This document shows, piece by piece, positions 17,029-26,104 of a stretch of 64,000 nucleotides of DNA. The notes under the pieces were generated by a model that was not told where the DNA came from, ran no database searches, and saw only the letters and a program-made list of their open reading frames with translations. Position numbers and translations under genes: made by a program. The DNA comes from DTU015 sp964406505 (GTDB lineage: Bacteria > Bacillota > Sulfobacillia > Fermentithermobacillales > Fermentithermobacillaceae), in the NCBI GenBank assembly GCA_964406505.1, contig CAYORX010000003.1, positions 70,838 through 134,837 on the forward strand. The letters run 5' to 3'. Every line of letters begins with the position of its first letter. The stretch's first letter is position 1.

Positions 17029-18714
17029 ATGACCCGCTACCTGATAACTAGCGCATTGCCATACATAAACGGTATAAAACATTTAGGGAATCTCGTAGGC
17101 TCAATGTTACCTGCCGATGTGTATTCAAGGTTTCTTCGACTAGAGGGCGAAGATGTTCTATTCATTTGTGCTACCGATGAACACGGCACTCCGGCCGAAA
17201 TTGCCGCGATGGAAGCGGGCCTTGATGTAAAATCCTATTGTGATATACAGTATCACAGACAAAAAGAGATCTACAGGCGCTTTGGTTTATCCTTTGATCA
17301 TTTTGGCCGTAGCTCCTCTTCTCAAAATCATGAGCTTACCCAACATTTTTATCGTATGCTTGATGAAAATGGTTACATAGAAGAGCGAGGTATCCAACAG
17401 ATATATTCTTTGGAGGACAAACGATATCTTCCGGACAGATATGTTATAGGAACATGCCCGAAGTGCGGTTATACCCGAGCACGAGGCGATCAATGTGAGA
17501 GTTGTGCTACTTTGCTTAATCCGTCTGAACTGCTGGATCCTCGCTCAGCTATATCAGGTAGCAAAGAGTTAGAATTACGTATTTCCAAACACTTATTTTT
17601 AAAGCTAGATCTATTAAGCCCGGAAATTGAAAAATGGGTAGAATCACATGATAATTGGCCAAAACTTACTTCGTCTATCGCAAAAAAATGGTTAAAAGAA
17701 GGATTACAACCGCGATGTATCACGAGAGATCTTTCTTGGGGAGTACCTGTACCTCGCGAAGGATATGAAAACAAAGTTTTTTACGTTTGGTTTGACGCAC
17801 CAATCGGATATGTAGGTGCTACCAAAGAATGGGCAGATCTTGCTCCCACAACTCGCGACTGGAAATCCTGGTGGTTCGACGCCCAAGATGTTTATTATGC
17901 ACAATTTATGGCTAAAGACAACCTCCCCTTTCATACTATAATTTGGCCTGCCACAATTATTGGGACTAAGGAACCGTGGACGTTAGCAAAATTTATTAAA
18001 GGATTTAATTGGCTTACCTACGTTGGCGGGAAGTTTTCTACCAGCCAACAACGGGGCGTGTTTATGGATGATGCTTTAGAAATTCTTCCTCCGGACTATT
18101 GGAGATATTTTTTGATTTCAATTGCTCCTGAGTCTGATGATTCCGATTTCAGTTGGGATTTGTTTGCTGCCGTGGTAAATAAAGATTTGGCTGGTACGCT
18201 GGGTAATTTTGTAAATCGTACGCTTAAACTTGCATCAGCCAAGTTCGGTAATGTAATTCCTGATGGTGGCCACTTAGGTCCACACGAAAATCGATTGCAA
18301 GCGGATTGTCACGATACTTTAAAAGAATATCGACAATATTTGAGAAAATTCGAATTTAGAAAAGCTAGTCAATCTTTAAGAAAGCTATGGACCCACGGAA
18401 ATGTGTATATCGACAGTAAGGCTCCTTGGAATTTGCTTAAAACTGATCCAGAAGAGGCAGCTTTAGTTCTTCGCACTTGCATTAACCTAATCAGAACTTT
18501 TGCTATAGCATCATCTCCAATTATTCCATTCACTTCCGATGTTTTATACGATGTTTTAAACATGAGTCAAAAAGAGCGTGAAACGAATCTCGATAAAGCA
18601 TTAAACTTATCAGCCTTGCAAGGTGGTAGACCTTATCGAGTTCCACCTATTTTGTTTGAAAGACTAGATTCAAAGCGGGTAGCGAAGCTAAAGGCCAAAT
18701 TTTCGGGCATATAA
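17029..18714 (+). CDS. metG: Methionyl-tRNA synthetase (alphaproteobacterial-like type)
   Basis: 561 residues. The class I HIGH motif appears as KHLGN in SALPYINGIKHLGNLVGS, and the KMSKS loop as KFSTSQQRGVF. A zinc knuckle is seen (CPKCG, CESC). The stretches FICATDEHGTPAEIAAMEAG, RSSSSQNHELTQHF and LDPRSAISGSKELELR match the MetRS form I associate with Alphaproteobacteria rather than the Bacillus type. There is no C-terminal tRNA-binding EMAPII-like domain. It charges initiator and elongator tRNA-Met. AGAGGTG lies six bases before ATG 17029; GTG 17020 overlaps that region. No T-box precedes it, unlike the three other synthetase loci here. Confidence 0.94.
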   Translation: MTRYLITSALPYINGIKHLGNLVGSMLPADVYSRFLRLEGEDVLFICATDEHGTPAEIAAMEAGLDVKSYCDIQYHRQKEIYRRFGLSFDHFGRSSSSQNHELTQHFYRMLDENGYIEERGIQQIYSLEDKRYLPDRYVIGTCPKCGYTRARGDQCESCATLLNPSELLDPRSAISGSKELELRISKHLFLKLDLLSPEIEKWVESHDNWPKLTSSIAKKWLKEGLQPRCITRDLSWGVPVPREGYENKVFYVWFDAPIGYVGATKEWADLAPTTRDWKSWWFDAQDVYYAQFMAKDNLPFHTIIWPATIIGTKEPWTLAKFIKGFNWLTYVGGKFSTSQQRGVFMDDALEILPPDYWRYFLISIAPESDDSDFSWDLFAAVVNKDLAGTLGNFVNRTLKLASAKFGNVIPDGGHLGPHENRLQADCHDTLKEYRQYLRKFEFRKASQSLRKLWTHGNVYIDSKAPWNLLKTDPEEAALVLRTCINLIRTFAIASSPIIPFTSDVLYDVLNMSQKERETNLDKALNLSALQGGRPYRVPPILFERLDSKRVAKLKAKFSGI

Positions 18715-18757
18715 TTTATAAACTAGATATGTAAAACGGCCGGTGATAAGTATTAAA

Positions 18758-19495
18758 ATGAAAGTCATAGTATGTCAAAGTTACGACGAAATGAGTGAGG
18801 TGGCGGCAGGAATAGTCGCCCAATCTGTTAAAAATCGTCCCAAAATTGTCCTAGGATTGCCCACCGGAAGCACACCGATCGGGATGTATAGATATTTAAT
18901 CAAAATGTATCAAAAGCAAAAATTGTCGTTTAAAAATGTTGTTACTTTTAATTTAGATGAATACGTAGGCCTCGAAGAATCTCATGTAAACAGTTACCGT
19001 TATTTTATGAATCAAAACTTTTTCGATCATATCGACATTAAACAGAATAATATAAACATTCCAGATGGTAATTCTGAAGATGTTCAACGTGAATGTGATA
19101 AATACGAGTCTAAAATCATTAACAGTGGTGGGATCGATCTCATGATATTGGGATTGGGCGTTAATGGACATATAGGTTTTAATGAGCCATCTTCTCATTT
19201 CCCCGTTCGTACTCATGTGGCAAAATTAGATCGTAGCACTATAAAAGCTAATTCAAGGTTCTTTAAGTGTATTGCGGAAGTACCTCGATTTTCCATTACT
19301 ATGGGTATTGGTACCATTTTGAAAAGCACCCGGGTGCTTTTACTAGCTAACGGACTGGTAAAAGCGCCTGCTGTAAAAAATGTAATAGAGGGACCCGTTA
19401 CCCCCGCTCATCCAGGTTCCATATTGCAGTTTCATACAAATGTCACTGTAGTGTTGGATCTTCAAGCGGCATCACAATTAACTTTTCCCTGCTAA
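18758..19495 (+). CDS. nagB: Glucosamine-6-phosphate deaminase
   Basis: 245 residues: IVLGLPTGSTPIGMYRYL at about 28-45, FNLDEYVGL with the catalytic aspartate, GLGVNGHIGFNEPSS with the ring-opening histidine, and a VTPAHPGSILQFH tail. It turns glucosamine-6-phosphate into fructose-6-phosphate and ammonia, downstream of NagA (encoded far away at 45.7-46.9 kb). ATG 18758 fits the family start (MKVIVCQSY); an in-frame GTG at 18743 is the alternative. It follows metG by 43 bases, possibly on the same transcript. Confidence 0.95.
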   Translation: MKVIVCQSYDEMSEVAAGIVAQSVKNRPKIVLGLPTGSTPIGMYRYLIKMYQKQKLSFKNVVTFNLDEYVGLEESHVNSYRYFMNQNFFDHIDIKQNNINIPDGNSEDVQRECDKYESKIINSGGIDLMILGLGVNGHIGFNEPSSHFPVRTHVAKLDRSTIKANSRFFKCIAEVPRFSITMGIGTILKSTRVLLLANGLVKAPAVKNVIEGPVTPAHPGSILQFHTNVTVVLDLQAASQLTFPC

Positions 19496-19660
19496 ACGAT
19501 TATTCGTAGGGCTTTTTGCTTAAAGTTTGGAAATAATTGGGTAGGGCAGGAATAATGAACCGTCAATTAGAATTAATGATTCGGTAAAAATATTATGTTT
19601 TGGCATATGATTTAGGTTGCAGTAACCTTTAGGCCAAACTTACTGATGGGGGTACATTTT

Positions 19661-20230
19661 ATGAAGATCCTTGCTGTTAACAGCAGTCCACGGCCAAATA
19701 AAAATACGGCTTCACTTATGCGAATGATCGTAGAGTCAGCTAAAAAAGAGGGTTCTTCCGTAAACGCAATGTGGTGTAACCTCAACGACATGGCCTATAG
19801 TGGGTGTCAATCTTGCCTCGCCTGTAAACAACCGGAGGTTAAAAGCTGTGTACGGAAGGATTCGCTTGCGTTTGTTTTAGATGTAATGCTGGCAAGCCAA
19901 TCGTGGGTAATCGGAACTCCTGTGTATATGGGTCAAGCAAGCGGTCAGCTTAAGCTCGTTCTCGATAGAATGTACGGATTCATAGGTCCAAACGGCGAAA
20001 ATCGGATTCCGCCAGGTAAAAAAGTTGTAATTGTAATAACCCAAAAACATGGAAAGGAACATCATAAAGATTTTGAAATGCAGCTCAAAGAGTTTCTAAG
20101 TAACCGGGGAGTTGAAACCAAAGTGATCCGCGCCTGCGACATGCCCGTTAAAGCTTCAACACCTGAATTTTGCGAGGAAATCAAAAAGAAAGCTGCTTCC
20201 CTAGGTAGATGGTTGGTAACGTCTACATAG
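19661..20230 (+). CDS. Iron-sulfur flavoprotein (NADPH-dependent FMN reductase-like)
   Basis: 189 residues with a flavodoxin-like fold. AVNSSPRPNKNTASLM is the FMN phosphate loop. The compact cysteine cluster CQSCLACKQPEVKSC (Cx2Cx2Cx7C) is the 4Fe-4S motif of iron-sulfur flavoproteins. TPVYMGQASGQLKLVLDRM follows. Such proteins shuttle electrons or reduce oxygen species in anaerobes. GATGGGGGT seven bases before ATG 19661 supports that start over ATG 19646. It lies 74 bases before the molybdenum-cofactor genes in the same direction; a functional link is unproven. Confidence 0.85.
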   Translation: MKILAVNSSPRPNKNTASLMRMIVESAKKEGSSVNAMWCNLNDMAYSGCQSCLACKQPEVKSCVRKDSLAFVLDVMLASQSWVIGTPVYMGQASGQLKLVLDRMYGFIGPNGENRIPPGKKVVIVITQKHGKEHHKDFEMQLKEFLSNRGVETKVIRACDMPVKASTPEFCEEIKKKAASLGRWLVTST

Positions 20231-20304
20231 CATGTAATTCATCTCTTATAGGTAATTGAAATGATAATAGACGAAATGGCGACGGACGTTCGGGAGGCGA
20301 TAAG

Positions 20305-21567
20305 GTGAATCCGTTTTTCGAAGTGAAAACTACTTCTGAAGCAAAATCGGTGTTGGTTGAAGCATGGAATATAAAGTCTTTGGAGTATGAGATTATACCT
20401 ATAACTCAGGCATTGGGCCGCATATTGGCAAATCATGTTGTTTCGGGTGAAGACATCCCTCCGTTTCAGCGTTCTACAGTGGATGGATATGCTGTTAAAG
20501 CGTCAGATACTTTTGGCGCATCAGAGATGCTCCCTGCTATACTTGAGATTACAGAAAAAATCGAGATGGGTAGGTTTCCTGAAAAACCAATTTCAGAAGG
20601 CCAATCAGCACAAATATCAACTGGTGGCATCCTCCCCAAAGGTTCTGATGCATGTGTAATGGTTGAGTACACACATTTAGCTGATACCTATACATTACTC
20701 GTTGAAAAACCTGTATCCTTAGGTGAAAATGTGGTCCAAAAAGGCGAAGATATTTGTGAGGGTGAGGTACTTCTATCGGCCGGCCAAGTTCTAAGACCAT
20801 CAGATATAGGCGCGATGGCTGCAGTAGGACAAACTGCCGCTAAAGTTATAAAACAACCAAAAATCGCTATAATATCTACAGGTGATGAAATAATACAGCC
20901 ACATAAAACCCCTAACTCTGGACAAATACGAGATATAAACACATATTCACTATCATCATTAGCGCACAGCGTTAATTCTTTTCCGCTAAACTTAGGTATC
21001 GCTAAGGATTCATACGATGATATTAAAAATAAAGTAGAGCGCGGACTTACAAGTGCTGATATCGTGGTGATTTCGGGCGGAACTTCAATCAGTGCCAGAG
21101 ATATGGTAGCTGAAGTGTTACAGGAATTCGGACCTCCGGGGGTGCTAGTTCACGGAGTATCTATGAAACCTGGGAAGCCTGTGATCATTGCAATTTGCCA
21201 AGACAAACCGGTTTTTGGTTTGCCGGGCCATCCAGTGTCTGCTCTCACTACATTTCATGTTTTTGTAGACTATGCAGTCAAACACCTTTACAAATGTTCA
21301 CTTCCCGAACCCAACAACTATATTTCGAGTATTCCGCCCATCAAAACAATCCAAGCTTATCTTAGCAAAAACATTTCATCTGTCCCGGGACGGGAAGATT
21401 ATGTACGCGTTAGGCTTCGTAAATTACCTAATAGATGGATTGCAGATCCAGTACTTGGTAAATCCGGTCTTATATCGACCATGGTGGCCTCCGATGGCGA
21501 AATTATCGTTCCAATGAATTTAGAGGGACTGAAGGCAGGCACGATTGTGCAGGTAAGAATATTTTAG
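20305..21567 (+). CDS. moeA: Molybdopterin molybdenumtransferase MoeA
   Basis: 420 residues with all MoeA domains. PPFQRSTVDGYAVKASDT is N-terminal. VLRPSDIGAMAAVGQ leads into the MogA-like domain with IAIISTGDEIIQP and VVISGGTSISARDM. Then come VSMKPGKPVIIA and FGLPGHPVSALTTF, with the C-terminal beta domain ending VQVRIF. It inserts molybdate or tungstate into adenylylated molybdopterin. GTG start with GGGAGG seven bases upstream. First of five consecutive cofactor genes. A second MoeA with an extra domain follows 7 bases later. Confidence 0.94.
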   Translation: MNPFFEVKTTSEAKSVLVEAWNIKSLEYEIIPITQALGRILANHVVSGEDIPPFQRSTVDGYAVKASDTFGASEMLPAILEITEKIEMGRFPEKPISEGQSAQISTGGILPKGSDACVMVEYTHLADTYTLLVEKPVSLGENVVQKGEDICEGEVLLSAGQVLRPSDIGAMAAVGQTAAKVIKQPKIAIISTGDEIIQPHKTPNSGQIRDINTYSLSSLAHSVNSFPLNLGIAKDSYDDIKNKVERGLTSADIVVISGGTSISARDMVAEVLQEFGPPGVLVHGVSMKPGKPVIIAICQDKPVFGLPGHPVSALTTFHVFVDYAVKHLYKCSLPEPNNYISSIPPIKTIQAYLSKNISSVPGREDYVRVRLRKLPNRWIADPVLGKSGLISTMVASDGEIIVPMNLEGLKAGTIVQVRIF

Positions 21568-21574
21568 GAGGTAA

Positions 21575-23521
21575 TTGGCAGTCATGACGCAAAAAACATC
21601 TGATCATGTGCACCAGAACCGAAAAGTATATTTAGCAGATACGCCATACGAAGAAGCTAAAGCTATCTTTCTTTCGCATTTTACCAATACCGTCGCCCCG
21701 GAGATGCTACCTGTAACCAGGTGTCTTGGAAGGGTGACCGCCGAAGCTATCTTCGCAAATCTTTCTTCACCTCACTATCATGCCGCAGCCATGGATGGTA
21801 TAGCGGTTGATGCAGAAGCCACATTCGGCGCTCGAGAAACTGCCCCAAATACACTTACTATTAATAAAAATGCTTTTTGGATCGACACTGGAGAACCACT
21901 TCCACCTAACACTAACTCGGTTATAAAAATTGAAGATATTAATCAAATTAGTCATGATACTTTAGAAATAATTCATCCAGTAGCACCGTGGCAGCATGTG
22001 CGCGTATACGGGGAAGATATGGTAGAAACTGAGCTTATACTGCCTCAAAACCACAAATTACGGCCAGTTGATCTAGGAGCAATTCTTGCAGGCGGTGTTA
22101 CCGAAATATCAGTAAGAAAAAAACCAGTTATTACCATCATACCAACCGGTTCAGAATTGATTCCAGCCGGACAAAAACCAAAACCTGGTGAAGTTATTGA
22201 GTTCAATTCTACAATACTTTCAGGTCTAGTAACTTCTTGGGGCGGACACGTTGTGGTCCACCCTATCGTTCCAGACAAGATCGAGCAAATCAAAGAAGCA
22301 ACAAAAAGTTCCATGCCCAAATCAGATATAGTTTTAATTTGTGCTGGTTCTTCGGCCGGTTCAGAGGACTATACAGCAGCAGTTATAGATAATTTGGGAG
22401 AAGTGCTTTTTCATGGGGTTGCCACTATGCCTGGGAAACCAGTAGTGCTTGGTAAAATTTGCGACAAACCCGTTGTGGGAATACCAGGATACCCAGTATC
22501 TGCTGTGTTGGTAATGGAATTGTTTGTAAAACCGTTAATTTTAGGATTGCTTAGGTTACCTATACTTAAAGGCGAAACTGTTACTGCTAATCTATCAAGA
22601 AACCTAACTTCATCAATAGGAATAGACGAATTTTTACGGGTAAAACTTGGAAACGTAGATGATAAATTAATTGCAACCCCCGTGGCAAGAGGCGCAGCCT
22701 TAACAACATCTTTAGTACGAGCAGACGGTATTGTAGTAGTCCCTCGCAACCAAGAAGGTGTTTTGGGCGGAACTAATATTGAAGTAAACCTTCTCCGTCC
22801 ATTGGGAGAAATATTTGGTACCGTGGTAACTATAGGTAGCCATGATATAACCTTAGATATCATCGCTAGCATGCTAAGAAAAGATCACCCGGAAATGACG
22901 CTATCTTCGGCAAATCAAGGTAGTTTAGGTGGTTTATTTGCACTCAAAAGACATGAAGCTCATATCGCGGGTACCCATTTGCTAGATGAAAAAACTGGTG
23001 AATACAATATATCTTACATTCAAAAATATGTAGGAGAAAGAGAAATTTGTTTAGTTACTCTCGTGTACAGGATGCAAGGGCTTATAGTCCAACAGGGCAA
23101 TCCCAAAAATATTACGGGTTTAAAAGATCTTAGCCGGCCTAACGTTAGGTTTATAAATCGACAAAAAGGCGCAGGTACAAGAGTGTTGTTCGATTATCAT
23201 TTAAAATTGGATAATATTGATCCCAACACAATAGATGGATACGATCGTGAGAGATACACCCATACTCAGGTGGCGGCAGAAATAAAAAGCGATGCTGCTG
23301 ATGTTGGGCTCGGTGTATATTCGGCTGCCAATGCTCTTGGGCTAGATTTTATTCCTTGGCAAGAAGAACGTTATGATTTAGCTATACCTGTGGAATACAT
23401 GGATCATCCGGGCGTAAAAGCCGTTTTACACCTCATAAAGCAAGATTCATTCAAGAAGAAAGTTGAAGCATTAGGTGGTTATGACACTCGTGATACCGGT
23501 ATCGTCCAATGGCGCACGTAA
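21575..23521 (+). CDS. MoeA fused to a periplasmic-binding-protein-like domain
   Basis: 648 residues in two parts. Residues 1 to about 410 are a MoeA (HAAAMDGIAVDAEATFG, IPTGSELIPAG, ICAGSSAGSEDYT, GIPGYPVSAVLVMELF). Residues about 415-640 form a substrate-binding-protein-like domain of the COG1910 kind (TIGSHDITLDIIASML, NRQKGAGTRVLFDYHL, DAADVGLGVYSAAN). Such fusions are known in anaerobes with tungsto- or molybdoenzymes; the binding domain is presumed to sense or hold an oxyanion or cofactor. The TTG at 21575 is 3 bases and ATG 21584 is 12 bases from AGGAGG, so the start is uncertain. The preceding moeA stop overlaps that Shine-Dalgarno. Confidence 0.9.
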   Translation: MAVMTQKTSDHVHQNRKVYLADTPYEEAKAIFLSHFTNTVAPEMLPVTRCLGRVTAEAIFANLSSPHYHAAAMDGIAVDAEATFGARETAPNTLTINKNAFWIDTGEPLPPNTNSVIKIEDINQISHDTLEIIHPVAPWQHVRVYGEDMVETELILPQNHKLRPVDLGAILAGGVTEISVRKKPVITIIPTGSELIPAGQKPKPGEVIEFNSTILSGLVTSWGGHVVVHPIVPDKIEQIKEATKSSMPKSDIVLICAGSSAGSEDYTAAVIDNLGEVLFHGVATMPGKPVVLGKICDKPVVGIPGYPVSAVLVMELFVKPLILGLLRLPILKGETVTANLSRNLTSSIGIDEFLRVKLGNVDDKLIATPVARGAALTTSLVRADGIVVVPRNQEGVLGGTNIEVNLLRPLGEIFGTVVTIGSHDITLDIIASMLRKDHPEMTLSSANQGSLGGLFALKRHEAHIAGTHLLDEKTGEYNISYIQKYVGEREICLVTLVYRMQGLIVQQGNPKNITGLKDLSRPNVRFINRQKGAGTRVLFDYHLKLDNIDPNTIDGYDRERYTHTQVAAEIKSDAADVGLGVYSAANALGLDFIPWQEERYDLAIPVEYMDHPGVKAVLHLIKQDSFKKKVEALGGYDTRDTGIVQWRT

Positions 23522-23558
23522 ACCAAAGTTTTGACTACTATAAAGTGGGGATTTAGCT

Positions 23559-24554
23559 GTGAAAGATCGTTACAACAGAACTATTGACTACTTGAGAATT
23601 TCGGTAACAGACAGATGTAACCTTCGATGTGTTTACTGTATGCCTGAAACCGGTGTACCCTCTATGGATCATAATGATATTCTTACCTACGAAGAAATTA
23701 TTCAAATCGCAGCTGTTGCCAAACGGTTAGGAGTTAATCATGTAAGAATTACAGGAGGCGAGCCGCTTGTACGCAAAGATATTACACATTTGATCCAACG
23801 GCTTAGCCAACTTAAGTACCTGGATATTTCTATGACTACTAACGGCGTATTATTGGGATCTATGGCCAAAGCACTGAAGCAAGCAGGACTTGATAGGGTA
23901 AATATCAGCCTTGATACCCTTTCAGCGAATAAATTTGCTCAAATAACCAGACGAGACAAACTACAAGAAGTAATCTCGGGCATCGATTCTGCGCTAAGCG
24001 CAGGCCTGGAACCTGTCAAGATCAACACAGTGGTTACTGATTTTAACTTTGGTGAAATTAAGGATATAGCTTCCTTGGTGCACAAACGCCCGCTTCATGT
24101 GCGTTTTATCGAAGTAATGCCTATAGGTCCAGATGATACTCAAAAAGATATGTATATATCCGTTGATCAAATCAAAACTGAAGTATCTAAGCTTGGTTGT
24201 CTAAGGCCGCTACCCCGAAAGCGATCACAACATGGCTTAAGGGGTGCCGGACCTGCCCAAACGTTTGAATTAGCAGGAGCGCAAGGTACAATAGGTTTCA
24301 TAAGTGCCATGTCCGATCCTTTTTGTGATCATTGCAATAGACTGCGGCTTACCGCTGATGGTAAAATTCTTCCATGTTTAGCGCACGATCTATCTGTGGA
24401 TTTAATTCCGATATTAAGAAACACACATTCCGAAAACAATACGGAAAAATTACTTGAGTATGCATTTAACTTAGCGACGAGACTTAAACCGAAAGCACAT
24501 CAATTAGACAAATGCCATCCCAACAAAAAGAGAATGTGTCAAATTGGAGGATAA
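23559..24554 (+). CDS. moaA: GTP 3',8-cyclase MoaA
   Basis: 331 residues, a radical-SAM enzyme. TDRCNLRCVYCMPETG holds the N-terminal CxxxCxxC 4Fe-4S site, and VRITGGEPLVRKDI is the SAM-binding GGE motif. A second cluster is seen in CDHCNRLRLTADGKILPCL. The C-terminus ends in the conserved Gly-Gly (CQIGG). It catalyses the first step of molybdopterin synthesis from GTP, together with MoaC. GTG start preceded by GGGGA. Co-transcribed with moeA genes upstream and moaC seven bases downstream. Confidence 0.96.
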   Translation: MKDRYNRTIDYLRISVTDRCNLRCVYCMPETGVPSMDHNDILTYEEIIQIAAVAKRLGVNHVRITGGEPLVRKDITHLIQRLSQLKYLDISMTTNGVLLGSMAKALKQAGLDRVNISLDTLSANKFAQITRRDKLQEVISGIDSALSAGLEPVKINTVVTDFNFGEIKDIASLVHKRPLHVRFIEVMPIGPDDTQKDMYISVDQIKTEVSKLGCLRPLPRKRSQHGLRGAGPAQTFELAGAQGTIGFISAMSDPFCDHCNRLRLTADGKILPCLAHDLSVDLIPILRNTHSENNTEKLLEYAFNLATRLKPKAHQLDKCHPNKKRMCQIGG

Positions 24555-24560
24555 CCAAAT

Positions 24561-25067
24561 ATGACGTACACTTCTGATGATTCTTCCCACGTCCTTACCC
24601 ACCTTAAATCCAACGGCGGTGTCTTGATGGTAAATGTGGGCGAAAAGCAAACTACTGCGAGACGAGCTGTAGCTGAAGGTCGGATAAAAATGCAGCCCGA
24701 AACGTTAAAACTGATTACTTCAGGGAAAATGCCTAAAGGTGACGTAGTGGCAGCTGCCCAAATCGCAGGAATTATGGCTGCTAAAAACACATGGCAGTTG
24801 ATCCCCTTGTGTCACATCTTAGAACTAACAGGTGTAGAACTCGATGTTGTGCCGAATTTTGAGCGCTCATGCATCGATCTCCAGGCTATCGTGAACGTAA
24901 AAGGGAAAACAGGTGTTGAAATGGAAGCACTTACCGCAGTTTCTGTTGCCGCATTAGCTATCTATGATATGTGCAAAGCTGTAGATAAATCCATGGAGAT
25001 ATCTCGTATTAAGTTGGTTTCTAAAACCGGAGGCAAATCCAATATGTTTAATAAAGAAGGTGAATAA
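24561..25067 (+). CDS. moaC: Cyclic pyranopterin monophosphate synthase MoaC
   Basis: 168 residues: VNVGEKQTTARRAVAEG near the start, IPLCHILELTGVELDVV in the middle, and GKTGVEMEALTAVSVAALAI with YDMCKAVDKSMEI toward the end. It completes cyclic pyranopterin monophosphate with MoaA. ATG start with GGAGG upstream inside the moaA 3' end. Third biosynthetic step genes (moaD, moaE) are absent from the window and must be elsewhere. Confidence 0.96.
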   Translation: MTYTSDDSSHVLTHLKSNGGVLMVNVGEKQTTARRAVAEGRIKMQPETLKLITSGKMPKGDVVAAAQIAGIMAAKNTWQLIPLCHILELTGVELDVVPNFERSCIDLQAIVNVKGKTGVEMEALTAVSVAALAIYDMCKAVDKSMEISRIKLVSKTGGKSNMFNKEGE

Positions 25068-25069
25068 TT

Positions 25070-25615
25070 ATGGATGATAATTCGTACAATTCCCCCCGCC
25101 ATCGAATTGCGATCTTGACTATAAGCGATAAAGCGTTCAAAGGAGAACGCGAAGATCTAAGCGCTAAGGTAATTAAGGAACTTGTGGAAAATAGTGATCC
25201 CGTCGTTGGCGAAGTGGTTTTTTATACTGTGGTACCCGATGAAATGGAAGATATTTCGGCCGTATTGATGAAACTTAGCGATGAAAACAAAATGGATTTA
25301 ATCATCACTACCGGTGGTACAGGGTTTAGCCCAAGAGATGTTACTCCTGAAGCCACATTAAATGTTATTGATCGTCAAGTACCTGGTTTAGTGGAAGCCA
25401 TGCGAATTAAATCGCTAGATTATACACCTAATGCAATGTTGTCCCGGGCGGTATCCGGAATAAGAAATCGAACTCTGATTATCAATCTTCCTGGAAGTCC
25501 AAGAGGTGTGAGTGAAAATCTTCAAATAATTCTCCCTGCTCTACCCCACGGTCTTAATATCCTTCGCGGACTTGCGGCGGATTGTGCTAGTTTGGGTGAG
25601 TCGAAATTTTTATGA
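25070..25615 (+). CDS. mogA: Molybdopterin adenylyltransferase (MogA/MoaB family)
   Basis: 181 residues with the MoCF fold: IAILTISDKAFKGEREDLSA at about 11-30, IITTGGTGFSPRDVTPEAT at about 80-98, and LIINLPGSPRGVSENL near 140. It adenylylates molybdopterin before MoeA adds the metal. Two bases separate it from the moaC stop, so translation is probably coupled. Last gene of the cofactor operon; no clear rho-independent terminator was seen in the next 100 bases. Confidence 0.94.
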   Translation: MDDNSYNSPRHRIAILTISDKAFKGEREDLSAKVIKELVENSDPVVGEVVFYTVVPDEMEDISAVLMKLSDENKMDLIITTGGTGFSPRDVTPEATLNVIDRQVPGLVEAMRIKSLDYTPNAMLSRAVSGIRNRTLIINLPGSPRGVSENLQIILPALPHGLNILRGLAADCASLGESKFL

Positions 25616-25826
25616 TGAGTTACGCAAAATTTGCAATGTAATACGTGTAAATAAATATCTGCAATTGCGTTTAGCTTACTGCATCTTTTCTAGCATAATG
25701 TTCAAACAGCTACTTTATTTTGGTCATTTATATTAACGAAATGAATCGTGTTTGATGCAAAACAATAAAAATTATTTTTTTATGACAAAAGAAGGGATTA
25801 TTCACTAAAGAGAGAATATATAGACA

Positions 25827-25855
25827 ACCAATTAAATTGGTGCTGAAACTATCAT
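25827..25855 (+). promoter_or_regulatory. Palindrome and candidate -10 upstream of the four-gene membrane operon
   Basis: The inverted repeat ACCAATT-A-AATTGGT (25827-25841) lies 8 bases before TATCAT (25850-25855) and covers where a -35 would be. The arrangement suggests an activator- or repressor-controlled promoter. The rest of 25616-25826 holds nothing I recognise. Confidence 0.35.
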
Positions 25856-25890
25856 AACTAATTTATCCGTCATAAAGTTGGAGGTGATCA

Positions 25891-25920
25891 ATGACTACCG
25901 CTCCCCATCTTTTGGTGTAA
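25891..25920 (+). CDS. Possible 9-residue leader peptide
   Basis: A near-perfect Shine-Dalgarno GGAGGTGAT (25880-25888) stands 2-7 bases before ATG 25891. The frame encodes MTTAPHLLV and stops at TAA 25918-25920. It lies 185 bases before the first membrane gene of the next operon. It could be a regulatory upstream peptide or the remnant of a lost gene. The following 180 bases contain a repeat of TAGATTTCAAC and a small hairpin GGTAAA-TAT-TTTACC but no gene. Confidence 0.35.
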   Translation: MTTAPHLLV

Positions 25921-26104
25921 AGAATCCACTTTAGATTTCAACGCACTCCTAAATTTAACTAGTATAGATTTCAACTTCTACCGTACTCGTATTCCAACGT
26001 AGCCTTTCATGCAATTTTTCGGTAAATATTTTACCCCGGTTTTCGGTTCGATTTTAGTATACCAAAAATTTACTTTTCTAGATACACCTAGGAGGTGACC
26101 TTAA

